This document shows, piece by piece, positions 8,216 to 16,034 of a stretch of 64,000 nt of DNA; positions within the stretch are counted from its first letter, which is position 1, and each line of letters starts with the position of its first letter. The translations under genes were made by a program, and so were the position numbers. Below the pieces are notes generated by a model. It was not told the origin of the DNA and ran no database searches. It saw only the letters and a list, made by a program, of their open reading frames with translations. Source of the DNA: a halophilic archaeon (GTDB lineage: Archaea > Halobacteriota > Halobacteria > Halobacteriales > Haladaptataceae); contig QNGA01000001.1 of NCBI GenBank assembly GCA_003298465.1, forward strand, positions 434,001 through 498,000. Direction: 5' to 3'.

Positions 8216-10315
8216 TCACGCGAACGCCGAGAGGCTGAGTTCCTCGTGCTCCGAGAGGTAGCGTTCGATTCGGTCGGCCCGCCAGCCGAGCGGCGACAGG
8301 ACGCTCGCCGCCGCCCGGACCAGCGACTCCCGGTAGAAGGCGACGTCGTACTCGGTCGGCTCCTCGACCGCCAACCGCACCCGGTCGCGCGACCGCGCGT
8401 CGTCGTCGACGACGACGTACGAGACGTCCTGGCCGGGGCGGCGGGTGAGGCCGAGGTCGGCCGCCCGTTCGAGCGCCGCCACGCTCCGCGTCGACCGCGC
8501 GTACGCCTCGCGCGGCTTCGACACGCGCTCGGTGACGACGAGTTCGTCGGGGTCGACCGTGCCCCGCCGGAGTCGGTCGAGTTGCGACCGCAACTCCGCA
8601 CAGACCGGCTCCGGGTCGCGGTGGTCGTCGACCGCTTCGACGAGCGCTCGCTGGGCGTCCGCGACGAACGCGGGCGTGCTCCGCTGGCGACACTCGACGC
8701 CGCGATACTTGTACTCGTCCGCGTCCGCCCTCGCCCCGAAGTACTTCGTCAGCGCGCCCGCCTCCGAGTCCCGCAACGGCACGAACGCGATCCAGTCGTA
8801 GCGGGCCTCGTGTTCGAGCGGGACGTCGACGCGCTCGGAGATGCGCTCGGTCATCGTCGTCAGCGGCGTCGGCTCGACGTCGTCCCGGGGGGTCACCCAG
8901 ACGCTGTCGACGATGCCGTGGACGACCCGCCAACCGTTGTCCTCCAGCATCGCCTTCGCTTCCAGCAGAATCTCGCGCGCGAACGCGTTGATGGCCTCGT
9001 GACACTCGACGCGGCCGAACTTCGCGTTCGAGAACCCCTGGTAGCCGAAACAGGAGACGAGGATCCACTTGATGGCGTTCGACCGTCCCTCCAGTTCGGC
9101 GCGGCGGTCCGGGTCGTCCGTCTCGCGCAGTTCGGCCTTGATGGCGTCGCGGTCCTCGACGAGCGGTTCGAGCACGTCCACGAGATACCCGCGGTCGTCG
9201 CAGATGCCGTACCCGAGGCCGGGGACGTCCTCGCGGTCGGCGTGACAGTCACAGCGGGTCGTCTCCGGACTCACGTTCCGCGTGACGATGACGTTCGGAT
9301 ACAGCGACGAGAAGTCGAGTTCGTGGACGTTCTCGTGCAGACCGACGTCCGGCGCGAACGTGAACCCGCCGCGGTCGGCGTCGTGCAACTGGCGCATCGT
9401 CTTGAACCGCTCGCGTCGCCACGAGTGCCACGGCACCAGCACGTTCCGCCGACGCGCTTCCCGGACCTGTATCGCCGTCAGGATGCTCCCGATGGACGAC
9501 CACGACAGCTCCTGGAGCGGCTTCCAGGAGCGCTCGACGAGGTCGAGGCAGCCGTCGAGGTCGGTCCGGTCCCACATGAACGTGTTCGACTCGTCGACTA
9601 TCACGCGACCGGGGACGTCGTACCGGGCGGGCGAGTGCCCGACCCGACCGTAGCTCGCGTACGTCGACTTGCCGGCGAGCTGCTGCCAGCCGGGGAGCCG
9701 ACCGAGCCGGAACGCCACGCCGAGCCGGTCGGCCTGCCGGTAGAGCGCGGGCACCGCGTCCGCGGTGTTCACCACGAGCACGTCGGGGTCGGCGCGACCG
9801 ACCCGTTCGTCGAGCGCTTCGAGCACGGCCGCGCCGCTCCCCGAGAGCGGTTCGCCGTCGACCCGACACTCGGTGACGGCGTCGCTCGCGAGTTCCGTCT
9901 CGGGCACCGTCAGCCGGAGGCGGTCGAGGTCGCGCTCGGGGACCGGCGAGCAGCCGGTTTCGAGGCAGTAGCGGAACTCCCGCGTCAGGTCGACGTTGTA
10001 GCAGCGGTACGTCCCCGGTCGTCCCCAGCGGCCGACCGCGCGGGCGACGGTCGTGACCGCGTCGAGGTCGACGACGTCGACCCGCAGCACCGGTCCGGGG
10101 TCGTGGCGGAACGAGAGGCGCTGGTCGACGACCGCCGTGCGGTCGACGGCGGGATGGTCCCGGAGCGCCGACCGAACGTCGGCGAGCGTCCCGCCGTCGT
10201 GCGCTGACACGTACAGCGTCGGCGCGTAGCCGTCGTCGACCGCGTACTCGGCACCGTCGTCGGTGAGCGACCACCGGAGAACGTCGCCGTCCCGATAGTC
10301 CACCTTGTACACCAT
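8216..10315 (-). CDS. polB2: Family B DNA polymerase, PolB2 type
   Basis: A 699-residue family B polymerase. Motif A is DFSSLYPNV (Asp334). Motif B lies in the SNAIKWILVSCFGYQG region. Motif C reads HGIVDS (Ile468, Asp470) in place of YGDTDS, so the first catalytic Asp is replaced by Ile. Altered active-site motifs and a decayed exonuclease region are typical of archaeal PolB2, a second B-family enzyme thought to act in repair or lesion bypass rather than replication. The ATG at 10315 follows the upstream stop by 4 nt. A longer open frame to 10480 is only antisense-like Arg-rich translation of the neighbour's repeats. It is last in a three-gene cassette. Confidence 0.9.
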   Translation of the reverse strand: MVYKVDYRDGDVLRWSLTDDGAEYAVDDGYAPTLYVSAHDGGTLADVRSALRDHPAVDRTAVVDQRLSFRHDPGPVLRVDVVDLDAVTTVARAVGRWGRPGTYRCYNVDLTREFRYCLETGCSPVPERDLDRLRLTVPETELASDAVTECRVDGEPLSGSGAAVLEALDERVGRADPDVLVVNTADAVPALYRQADRLGVAFRLGRLPGWQQLAGKSTYASYGRVGHSPARYDVPGRVIVDESNTFMWDRTDLDGCLDLVERSWKPLQELSWSSIGSILTAIQVREARRRNVLVPWHSWRRERFKTMRQLHDADRGGFTFAPDVGLHENVHELDFSSLYPNVIVTRNVSPETTRCDCHADREDVPGLGYGICDDRGYLVDVLEPLVEDRDAIKAELRETDDPDRRAELEGRSNAIKWILVSCFGYQGFSNAKFGRVECHEAINAFAREILLEAKAMLEDNGWRVVHGIVDSVWVTPRDDVEPTPLTTMTERISERVDVPLEHEARYDWIAFVPLRDSEAGALTKYFGARADADEYKYRGVECRQRSTPAFVADAQRALVEAVDDHRDPEPVCAELRSQLDRLRRGTVDPDELVVTERVSKPREAYARSTRSVAALERAADLGLTRRPGQDVSYVVVDDDARSRDRVRLAVEEPTEYDVAFYRESLVRAAASVLSPLGWRADRIERYLSEHEELSLSAFA

Positions 10316-10319
10316 CGGT

Positions 10320-10751
10320 TCACGGGTCGTCCGGGACGATACCGTCGGAGCCGGCTCCGTCCGGGGCCGTCCCGTCCGTCTCCTCCGAGGCCGACCCGCC
10401 CGTCTCTTCCGGGACCGTCCCGTCCGTCTCTTTCGACGTCGTCCGGTCCGCCTCCTCCGGGGTCGTCTCCCCGGTCGCACCGAGGTCGGCGTTCAGGTCG
10501 GCTTCGAGGTGGTCGAGGCGGTCCTCGAGGTCGTCGATGCGCTTCTGCTGTTCGAGGACGACGGAGACGAGGACCGTCACCTCGACGCGCTGGTGGTTCT
10601 GCAATCCGCCCGCGTCGGCGTGGGCGCGAGCGTGCTCGAAGAGGCGGTCGAACGCCGCCTGGTCCTCCCGGCGCAGCGCCCGCCGGTAGTCGGACCACCG
10701 CGACTCCATTGCGCGCAGCAGGTCGCGGTACGTCGCGTTAGTTCGCCCCAT
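10320..10751 (-). CDS. PolB2-associated coiled-coil protein with acidic repeat tail
   Basis: A 143-residue protein. The first 50 residues are helical and basic (SRWSDYRRALRREDQAAFDRL). A leucine-heptad coiled coil follows (EQQKRIDDLEDRLDHLEADL), and then an acidic low-complexity tail made of 8-residue repeats of the ETDGTVPE kind. It overlaps the upstream gene by 14 nt and ends 4 nt before polB2, so the three are one operon. I do not recognise a characterised family. The strict linkage suggests a partner of the polymerase. Confidence 0.8.
   Translation of the reverse strand: MGRTNATYRDLLRAMESRWSDYRRALRREDQAAFDRLFEHARAHADAGGLQNHQRVEVTVLVSVVLEQQKRIDDLEDRLDHLEADLNADLGATGETTPEEADRTTSKETDGTVPEETGGSASEETDGTAPDGAGSDGIVPDDP
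10359..10454 (-). repeat. Four in-frame 24-nt coding repeats
   Basis: Four consecutive units encode ETDGTAPD, ETGGSASE, ETDGTVPE and EADRTTSK (listed left to right on the plus strand) in the tail of the coiled-coil protein. A partial fifth unit follows. Units are imperfect. Confidence 0.75.
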
Positions 10752-11415
10752 GCGTCGTCACCTCCGTCGGCGTCGCCTCCACCGCGACCGCCGGATGGCG
10801 GGCGGCGAGCACCCGTCGCCAGTACGCGAGCGTCGTCTGCACGGTCCCGTCGCCGAGCGGGTAGACGAGCGTCTCGAAGTCCTCGCCCGCGAATCGGGGT
10901 CCGAACGCCGTCTGTTCGCAGCGGACCACCGCGTCCGCCGCATCGCCGAGCGGGGCCGCGAAGCGGTCGTCGGCCGTCCGCGTCAGGACGACCGGCACCC
11001 CGTCTCGCTCGGCGACCTCCGCGACGAGGTCGACGCCCGCGGCGAGCATGCGTTCGCCCTGCGCGTCGGTGACGTCGTCGGACCGGTAGAACCAGTCGAA
11101 CGCCGGTAGGACGACGAGCGGCGTCTCCTCGTCGACTTCGCCGCGGAGGTCCCGGAGGATGCTCTGGTGCTGCCACGGCGTGAACCCGCGGGCGATGGCG
11201 ACTCGTTCCAGGACGCGCGCGTTCGGGGCGATTCTCGCGAGCGGCCGGGTGGAGCCCTCGTCGCGCGCGTCGACCCAGACGGCCGTCCCGTCGTCGACGA
11301 GCAACCGGTCGAGCGCGAGCGAATGCAACGCGCCCGTCGTTCGTTCGTCCGTCTCGAGGAGCGTGATTCCGGAGTCGAGCGTCGGCAGGTCCGGACTCTG
11401 CTGTTGGCCCATCAT
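10738..11415 (-). CDS. RecA/RadB-fold protein lacking a Walker A motif, PolB2-linked
   Basis: A protein of about 225 residues. The order of segments follows RecA/RadB: a GITLLETDERTTGALHSLALDRLL helix-strand core where a P-loop would be, the strand VWVDARDEG, the Walker-B-like strand PLVVLPAFDWFY, then VPVVLTRTADDRF and PLGDAADAVVRCEQTAFG. The expected GxxxxGKT is absent (ETDERTTG instead), so ATP hydrolysis is doubtful. Start is ATG 11415, with 11412 as the alternative. It overlaps the coiled-coil gene by 14 nt. It may be an accessory clamp or loader for PolB2, which is inference; a full RadA is encoded separately at 33097-34128. Confidence 0.75.
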   Translation of the reverse strand: MMGQQQSPDLPTLDSGITLLETDERTTGALHSLALDRLLVDDGTAVWVDARDEGSTRPLARIAPNARVLERVAIARGFTPWQHQSILRDLRGEVDEETPLVVLPAFDWFYRSDDVTDAQGERMLAAGVDLVAEVAERDGVPVVLTRTADDRFAAPLGDAADAVVRCEQTAFGPRFAGEDFETLVYPLGDGTVQTTLAYWRRVLAARHPAVAVEATPTEVTTHGAN

Positions 11416-11494
11416 GACGGATAGACGTACTCCCCTCGCCCACATAGGCAAGACCGGGTCGTTTCCGGGATTTCCGAAACCCGGCGCGTGCGGC

Positions 11495-12496
11495 TCACCG
11501 CGCCCGGTACGTGCGCGCGCGGTTCTTCCCGTCGGCGACGACGAGGCGGTAGTGGTCCATCTTCGACAGGTAGTTCCGGACGGTGCGTTTCGTCTTCGGG
11601 TCGTCGACGCGCTCGGCGTAGCGGTCGTACAGTTCCCCGGGGTCGAGTTCGCCCTCGTCCCGCAGGATATCGTAGAGGGCGCGCTGGTGCGGGTTCAGCT
11701 GTTCGACGGTCTTCTGGCGGACCTCGTCGCGGCCCTCCGGGACGGCCTCGTGGACGACGTCGGCGGTTATCTCGGCGCGGCCGTCCTGGTCCGCCAGCCT
11801 GGCGGCGTTCCTGAGGACGCTGATGGCGACCCGCGCGTCGCCCGCCGCGGCGTCGGCGATGAGGGCGAGTTCCTGCTTTCCGATTGCGCCTTCCGAAAGC
11901 CCCCACCGCGCTCGCGCCTGGAGAATCGAGACGAGTTCGTCGAGCGGGTACTTGTCGAACGAGATTCGGACGCAGGTCTGCAGGCGACTCGTGAGGCGGT
12001 CGTCGAGCTGCGAGAACAGCTCCTGTTCGCGGTTGGCGATGAGAATCATCGAGATGCGCGGCATCCGGTAGAGGTCGTAGAGCACGCTCTTGTCCTCCAA
12101 CTGGTCGACCTCGTCGAGGACGACGACGAACTGCGGCCCGTCGTACTCCCGGAGGCGGTCGAGCAGTTCGTCCTTCGGCGTCGAGCGGCGGTGGACGTCG
12201 ACGGTGCGGTCGATGCAGTCGAGGATGCGGTAGAGCACCTGGAAGCGCGTGTAGTCCTGCCAGCAGTTGACGTACCGGGTGTTGATGTCGAGGACGTTCT
12301 CGCGGAGCCGTTCGACGGTGTACCTCGCGATGCAGGTCTTGCCCGCGCCGGACGGCCCCACCAGCAGCGAGGTCTCGCCCGGCTGACCGTCCATTATCGG
12401 TTTGAGCGTGTCGGACAGCCGATTCACCTCGGGGTTACGATGCTCGACCTCGTCGGGGATGAACTGGGGCTGGAGCACGCGAGCATCGCGAATCAT
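11495..12496 (-). CDS. cdc6: Orc1/Cdc6 family replication initiator
   Basis: A 333-residue AAA+ protein with Walker A GPSGAGKT, Walker B VVVLDEVDQLED, sensor 1 ILIANR, and a C-terminal winged helix (about residues 255-333). This family binds replication origins and loads MCM. It is shorter than most haloarchaeal origin-linked copies and I see no G-rich origin-recognition-box repeats in the 160 nt upstream. It may be one of the many accessory Orc paralogs of haloarchaea. A TATA-like CGTTTATG lies about 30 nt upstream of the start. Confidence 0.9.
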   Translation of the reverse strand: MIRDARVLQPQFIPDEVEHRNPEVNRLSDTLKPIMDGQPGETSLLVGPSGAGKTCIARYTVERLRENVLDINTRYVNCWQDYTRFQVLYRILDCIDRTVDVHRRSTPKDELLDRLREYDGPQFVVVLDEVDQLEDKSVLYDLYRMPRISMILIANREQELFSQLDDRLTSRLQTCVRISFDKYPLDELVSILQARARWGLSEGAIGKQELALIADAAAGDARVAISVLRNAARLADQDGRAEITADVVHEAVPEGRDEVRQKTVEQLNPHQRALYDILRDEGELDPGELYDRYAERVDDPKTKRTVRNYLSKMDHYRLVVADGKNRARTYRAR

Positions 12497-12652
12497 CGTC
12501 TACCTGTCGTCTTCTGTGTCAGTCCCCATAAACGGAAGCGTGTGCGTTCCGATTGTTCCGATAGCGACCGTCGTCGAATATCGCGGTAGAGCACCGTTTA
12601 CGACCGGCGTCGACGTCGATACCGGTCGCTCGCGGTGGAACTTCGGGAGAAG

Positions 12653-12726
12653 GTCCAGGTGCGAGAATTGAACCCGCGTCCCAGCCTCCACAAGGCTGGA
12701 GGATAGTCCACTACCCCAACCCGGAC
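12653..12726 (-). tRNA. tRNA-His (anticodon GTG)
   Basis: The folded gene has an acceptor stem TCCGGGT/ACCTGGA with an encoded extra G at position -1 opposite C73, the tRNA-His identity pair. It also has a D arm, an anticodon stem CAGCC/GGCTG with loop TTGTGGA, and a T arm GCGGG-TTCAATT-CTCGC. There is no intron and no encoded CCA. Confidence 0.95.
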
Positions 12727-12830
12727 ACGCAATTTCCGATTGACCGGTGAGATTGAAATACGTTTCGGAAGCGAGCGTACCTGTGACCGGTTCGCGTGGG
12801 TGCCTGGACGGTATCGGGCCTGCGGGACTC

Positions 12831-13487
12831 TCACGGGCGTAACCGTCCGGCGACGCGAGCCAGGAGACCGGGTTCGTCGGCGTCGACGGCGTTCCAGAGC
12901 GCGAACGCTCGGCTCACGTCGGCGTTCGCGCTGGCGACGATCGCCTCGTCGTCGGGCGCGACGACGACCAGGTTGACCTCGTATTGCCCGTAGTAGCCGT
13001 ACTTCAGCAGCGTCCGGTCGCGGAAGCCGTCGACGAACTCGCGGACCGCGTCCGGAAGCGACGGCGCGACGAGGGCGAACGTGAACTCGGTGCCGTAGTG
13101 CCTCTCGCTGGGTTCGATCCACTCCTCGGCGAGGTCGTGGCCCAGGTCAACGAGCGACCGGAGGTCGGCGACGCCCACCGCGTCGACGCGCCGGACGAAC
13201 AGGTGCTCTTCGACGCTGTGGTTCGCGTAGTTGAGCGCCCGGTGGAGGAACTGCTTCTGGTTCTCCATCACCAGTCGACCGTACAGGTCGAACGACTCGC
13301 CCCGGACTCGGACGTCCTTCTCGAGGTCGTAGTTCGTCAGCAGTCGGTCGCTCACCCGGTCAACGTACTCGTCGTCCCAGTCCGGCACGTCGGTCGGGTC
13401 GTCCCGCTCGGGGACGTCGACCGGGCCGGACCGCTCGGCCTCCCCGTCGACGCGCGTCCGGTCCGGGCCGTCGGTCGCGCCCGTCAT
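12831..13487 (-). CDS. Conserved haloarchaeal protein of unknown function
   Basis: A 218-residue soluble acidic protein, not assigned to a family. The first 45 residues are disordered and Asp/Pro-rich. The remainder alternates helix and strand (VMENQKQFLHRALNYANHSVEEHLFVRRV; FTFALVAPSLPDAVREFV; VNLVVVAPDDEAIVAS). The ATG at 13487 is chosen over one at 13562 because the extra N-terminus is Arg/Ala-rich and unlike haloarchaeal protein. It has no obvious operon partner. Confidence 0.6.
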   Translation of the reverse strand: MTGATDGPDRTRVDGEAERSGPVDVPERDDPTDVPDWDDEYVDRVSDRLLTNYDLEKDVRVRGESFDLYGRLVMENQKQFLHRALNYANHSVEEHLFVRRVDAVGVADLRSLVDLGHDLAEEWIEPSERHYGTEFTFALVAPSLPDAVREFVDGFRDRTLLKYGYYGQYEVNLVVVAPDDEAIVASANADVSRAFALWNAVDADEPGLLARVAGRLRP

Positions 13488-13640
13488 GGGTCCCCCGGTC
13501 GTCGTTCGGCGCGGCGCGGCGCGAGCGACGTCCGGCCTCCCTGCGGCGAGATGACGGTACACATGCTCGACAGGTGGTCGGGGCGCGATAAATAATCGTC
13601 GCCGACGCGCCCCGGCGGTCGGTCGCGGGTCCGTGGGCTC

Positions 13641-15431
13641 TCAGACGAGGTCGGCCATCTCGTCCAAGTGGTCGTCGTACACGTCGAGCGCGCGCTGGAT
13701 GGGTTCGGACGAGGACATGTCGACGCCGGCGGTCTCCAGCAGTTCGAGGGGGTACTCGCGGGACCCGCTGCGGAGGAACTCCAGATAGCGCTCGGCGGCG
13801 GGTTCGCCCTCCTCGATTATCTGGTCGGCGAGCGCGACGGCGGCGCTGATGCCGGTGCTGTACTGGTAGACGTAGTACGCGCGGTAGAAGTGGGGGATGC
13901 GCATCCACTCGCGCTCGATGCGGTCGTCGACGACCGCGGGTTCGTAGAACTCCCGCTTGAGGTCCCCGTAGATGTCGTCCAGTCGGTCGGGCGTCAGCGC
14001 CTCGTTGTCCTCGACGACGCGGTGGGCCCGGTGTTCGAAGTCGGCGAAGAGGGTCTGGCGGTACAGCGTCGAGCGGAACCGTTCGAGGTACTCGTTGAGC
14101 ACGTGACGGCGGAACTCGGGGTCGTCGACGGTCTCCAGCAGGTGGTGGGTGAGCAGCGCCTCGTTGACCGTGCTGGCGACCTCGGCGACGAATATCTCGT
14201 AGCTACTGTAGGCGTACGGCTGGGTCTCGCTGGTGAGTTGGGAGTGCAGCGAGTGGCCGAGTTCGTGGGCCAGCGTGTACATCGAGGCGATGTCGTCCTG
14301 GTAGTTCATCAGGATGAACGGCTGCGTGTCGTAGGCACCGCCGCTGTACGCGCCCGACTGCTTGTCCTGGGTCTCGTACACGTCGATCCAGCGCGACTCG
14401 ATGCCCTCCGCGACCCGGGACTGGTAGTCGTCGCCCAGCGCGGCGACCGCCTCGGTGACGTACTCCGCGGCCTGGTCGTACTCCAGGTCGGGACTCTCGG
14501 AGTCGGTCATCGGCATGTAGAGGTCCCACATCCGGAGTTCGTCGACGCCGAGCGACTCGCGCTTGAGTTCGGCGTGGCGGTGGAGTTTGTCGAGGTTGTC
14601 CCGGACGGTGTCGAGCAGGTTGTCGTACACCTCGACGGGGACGTTCGGACCGTCCATCGCCGCCTCGCGGGCGGTGTCGTAGTTCCGTGCGCGGGCGAGT
14701 TTCACGTCGGCCTTGACGCTGTTCTTGTACGCCGCGCCGACGGAGTTGCGGACCTCGCTCCACTCGTCGAAGTACCCCTCGTACACGTCGCGGCGGAACT
14801 CCCGGTCCGGCCGCTTGAGCAGGTTCGTGAAGTTGCTCTGGGTTATCTCGACTGCCTCGCCGTCGGGGTCCTCGACGGTTGGGAACTCCATGTCGGCGTT
14901 CGACAGCAGGTTGTAGATTTCGCCGGACGCGCCGGTCACCTCGCCGAGTTCCGCGAGCAGGTTCTCGACCTCCGCGGAGCGGGTGTGCTCTTTCATCCGA
15001 ATCACGTCGTCGAGGTAGTGCTCGTACTGCTCCAGCCCCTCCGTCTCGTCGACCATCCGGTCGAGTTCGTCGCGGTCCAGCGATTGAATCTCGGGCTCGA
15101 CGAAGCTCGTCGCGCTCTGGGCGCGGGAGGCGAGCGACTGGGCGCGGGAGGCGAGCGCCTGGTACTCCTGGTCGGAGGTGTCCTCGTCGCTGCGCATGCG
15201 GGCGTAGGAGACGACCTGCTCGACCTCCCGACCGAGTTCGTCAGAGAGCTGCAGGACTTCCAGCAGCGTCTCGCCGTCTTCGGTCGCTCGTCCCTCGTAC
15301 GCCTCGACGTCCTCCAGCCGGTCCTCGACGGCCTCGTAGGCGTCCTCCCAGTCGTCGTCGGTCGCGTAGATGCTCTCTAAGTCCCACTTGTACTGCGATT
15401 CGACGTCGCTCCGTTCGGGGACAGAACTCAT
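13641..15431 (-). CDS. pepF: Oligoendopeptidase F (M3 family)
   Basis: A 596-residue cytoplasmic zinc metallopeptidase that cleaves short peptides. The zinc-binding motif HELGH is at residues 389-393, with further conserved segments typical of PepF. The N-terminal helical lid domain (KWDLESIYATDDDWEDAY...) aligns with the family start, which supports the ATG at 15431 rather than an upstream in-frame ATG at 15581. It stands alone and is transcribed away from the DUF5802-like gene. Confidence 0.93.
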   Translation of the reverse strand: MSSVPERSDVESQYKWDLESIYATDDDWEDAYEAVEDRLEDVEAYEGRATEDGETLLEVLQLSDELGREVEQVVSYARMRSDEDTSDQEYQALASRAQSLASRAQSATSFVEPEIQSLDRDELDRMVDETEGLEQYEHYLDDVIRMKEHTRSAEVENLLAELGEVTGASGEIYNLLSNADMEFPTVEDPDGEAVEITQSNFTNLLKRPDREFRRDVYEGYFDEWSEVRNSVGAAYKNSVKADVKLARARNYDTAREAAMDGPNVPVEVYDNLLDTVRDNLDKLHRHAELKRESLGVDELRMWDLYMPMTDSESPDLEYDQAAEYVTEAVAALGDDYQSRVAEGIESRWIDVYETQDKQSGAYSGGAYDTQPFILMNYQDDIASMYTLAHELGHSLHSQLTSETQPYAYSSYEIFVAEVASTVNEALLTHHLLETVDDPEFRRHVLNEYLERFRSTLYRQTLFADFEHRAHRVVEDNEALTPDRLDDIYGDLKREFYEPAVVDDRIEREWMRIPHFYRAYYVYQYSTGISAAVALADQIIEEGEPAAERYLEFLRSGSREYPLELLETAGVDMSSSEPIQRALDVYDDHLDEMADLV

Positions 15432-15639
15432 ACCACGACCGTAAGGACAGCCACGCCGTAAGCGTTGGTATTTCGGAAGCTTCCCGCGGGCCGCCAGCAC
15501 CGCTCGACGGCGTCGGCGCTTCGGTCGGTCGTCGGGGTCGCCCTCCTCGATGGCCGGAACGAAGGTATTATGTCGTGGCATTGCAGTTCGTTATAAATTC
15601 TTTGCGTAATGCTTATACGTCCCTCTCCCTGTGAGTGGT

Positions 15640-16032
15640 ATGACAACAATGTTCGCGGAATTCTCGAGCGGCTACTACCTCGGACGGCTGTACGTCGAGC
15701 CGCACGACGGCGAGCGCGCGGTCATGCGGCGCAACCAGCACGAGCGCGTCAACCGGGAACTGTACAACACCGGCGAGGGAATCGAGCGTCTCGACTCCCC
15801 GCTCGTGATGAAACTCGGCCGGAAACATCTCTCCGTCCACGGCGACGATGGCGTCCCCGAGGGGACCCTGGCGATTCCCGACGACCTGCTTGAGGGGACG
15901 TCCGTCGAGAACCCCCCGGAGCTGACGGAGGTCCTGCTGGCGAAGGCCGACCGTGCCGCACAGATACTACAGTATCAGGACGAACTCCCGGGCTTCGAGA
16001 CCGGCGACCGGGACCGAAGAACTCCCTTCTAG
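15640..16032 (+). CDS. Conserved haloarchaeal protein, DUF5802-like
   Basis: A 130-residue acidic protein beginning MTTMFAEFSSGYYLGRLYVEP. I recognise this start from a small haloarchaeal family (I believe DUF5802) of unknown function. The ATG at 15640 is preferred because TTATA at 15612-15616 sits 26 nt upstream. It converges on the PAN gene with 2 nt between the two stop codons. Confidence 0.8.
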   Translation: MTTMFAEFSSGYYLGRLYVEPHDGERAVMRRNQHERVNRELYNTGEGIERLDSPLVMKLGRKHLSVHGDDGVPEGTLAIPDDLLEGTSVENPPELTEVLLAKADRAAQILQYQDELPGFETGDRDRRTPF

Positions 16033-16034
16033 AA

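Noticed and set aside
10316..10480. N-terminal extension of PolB2
   Set aside because: The Arg-rich sequence is an alternate-frame reading of the acidic repeats of the neighbouring gene. The PolB2 ATG at 10315 follows that gene's stop.
12497..12652. Replication origin next to cdc6
   Set aside because: I looked for G-rich origin-box inverted repeats and an AT-rich unwinding stretch and found neither.
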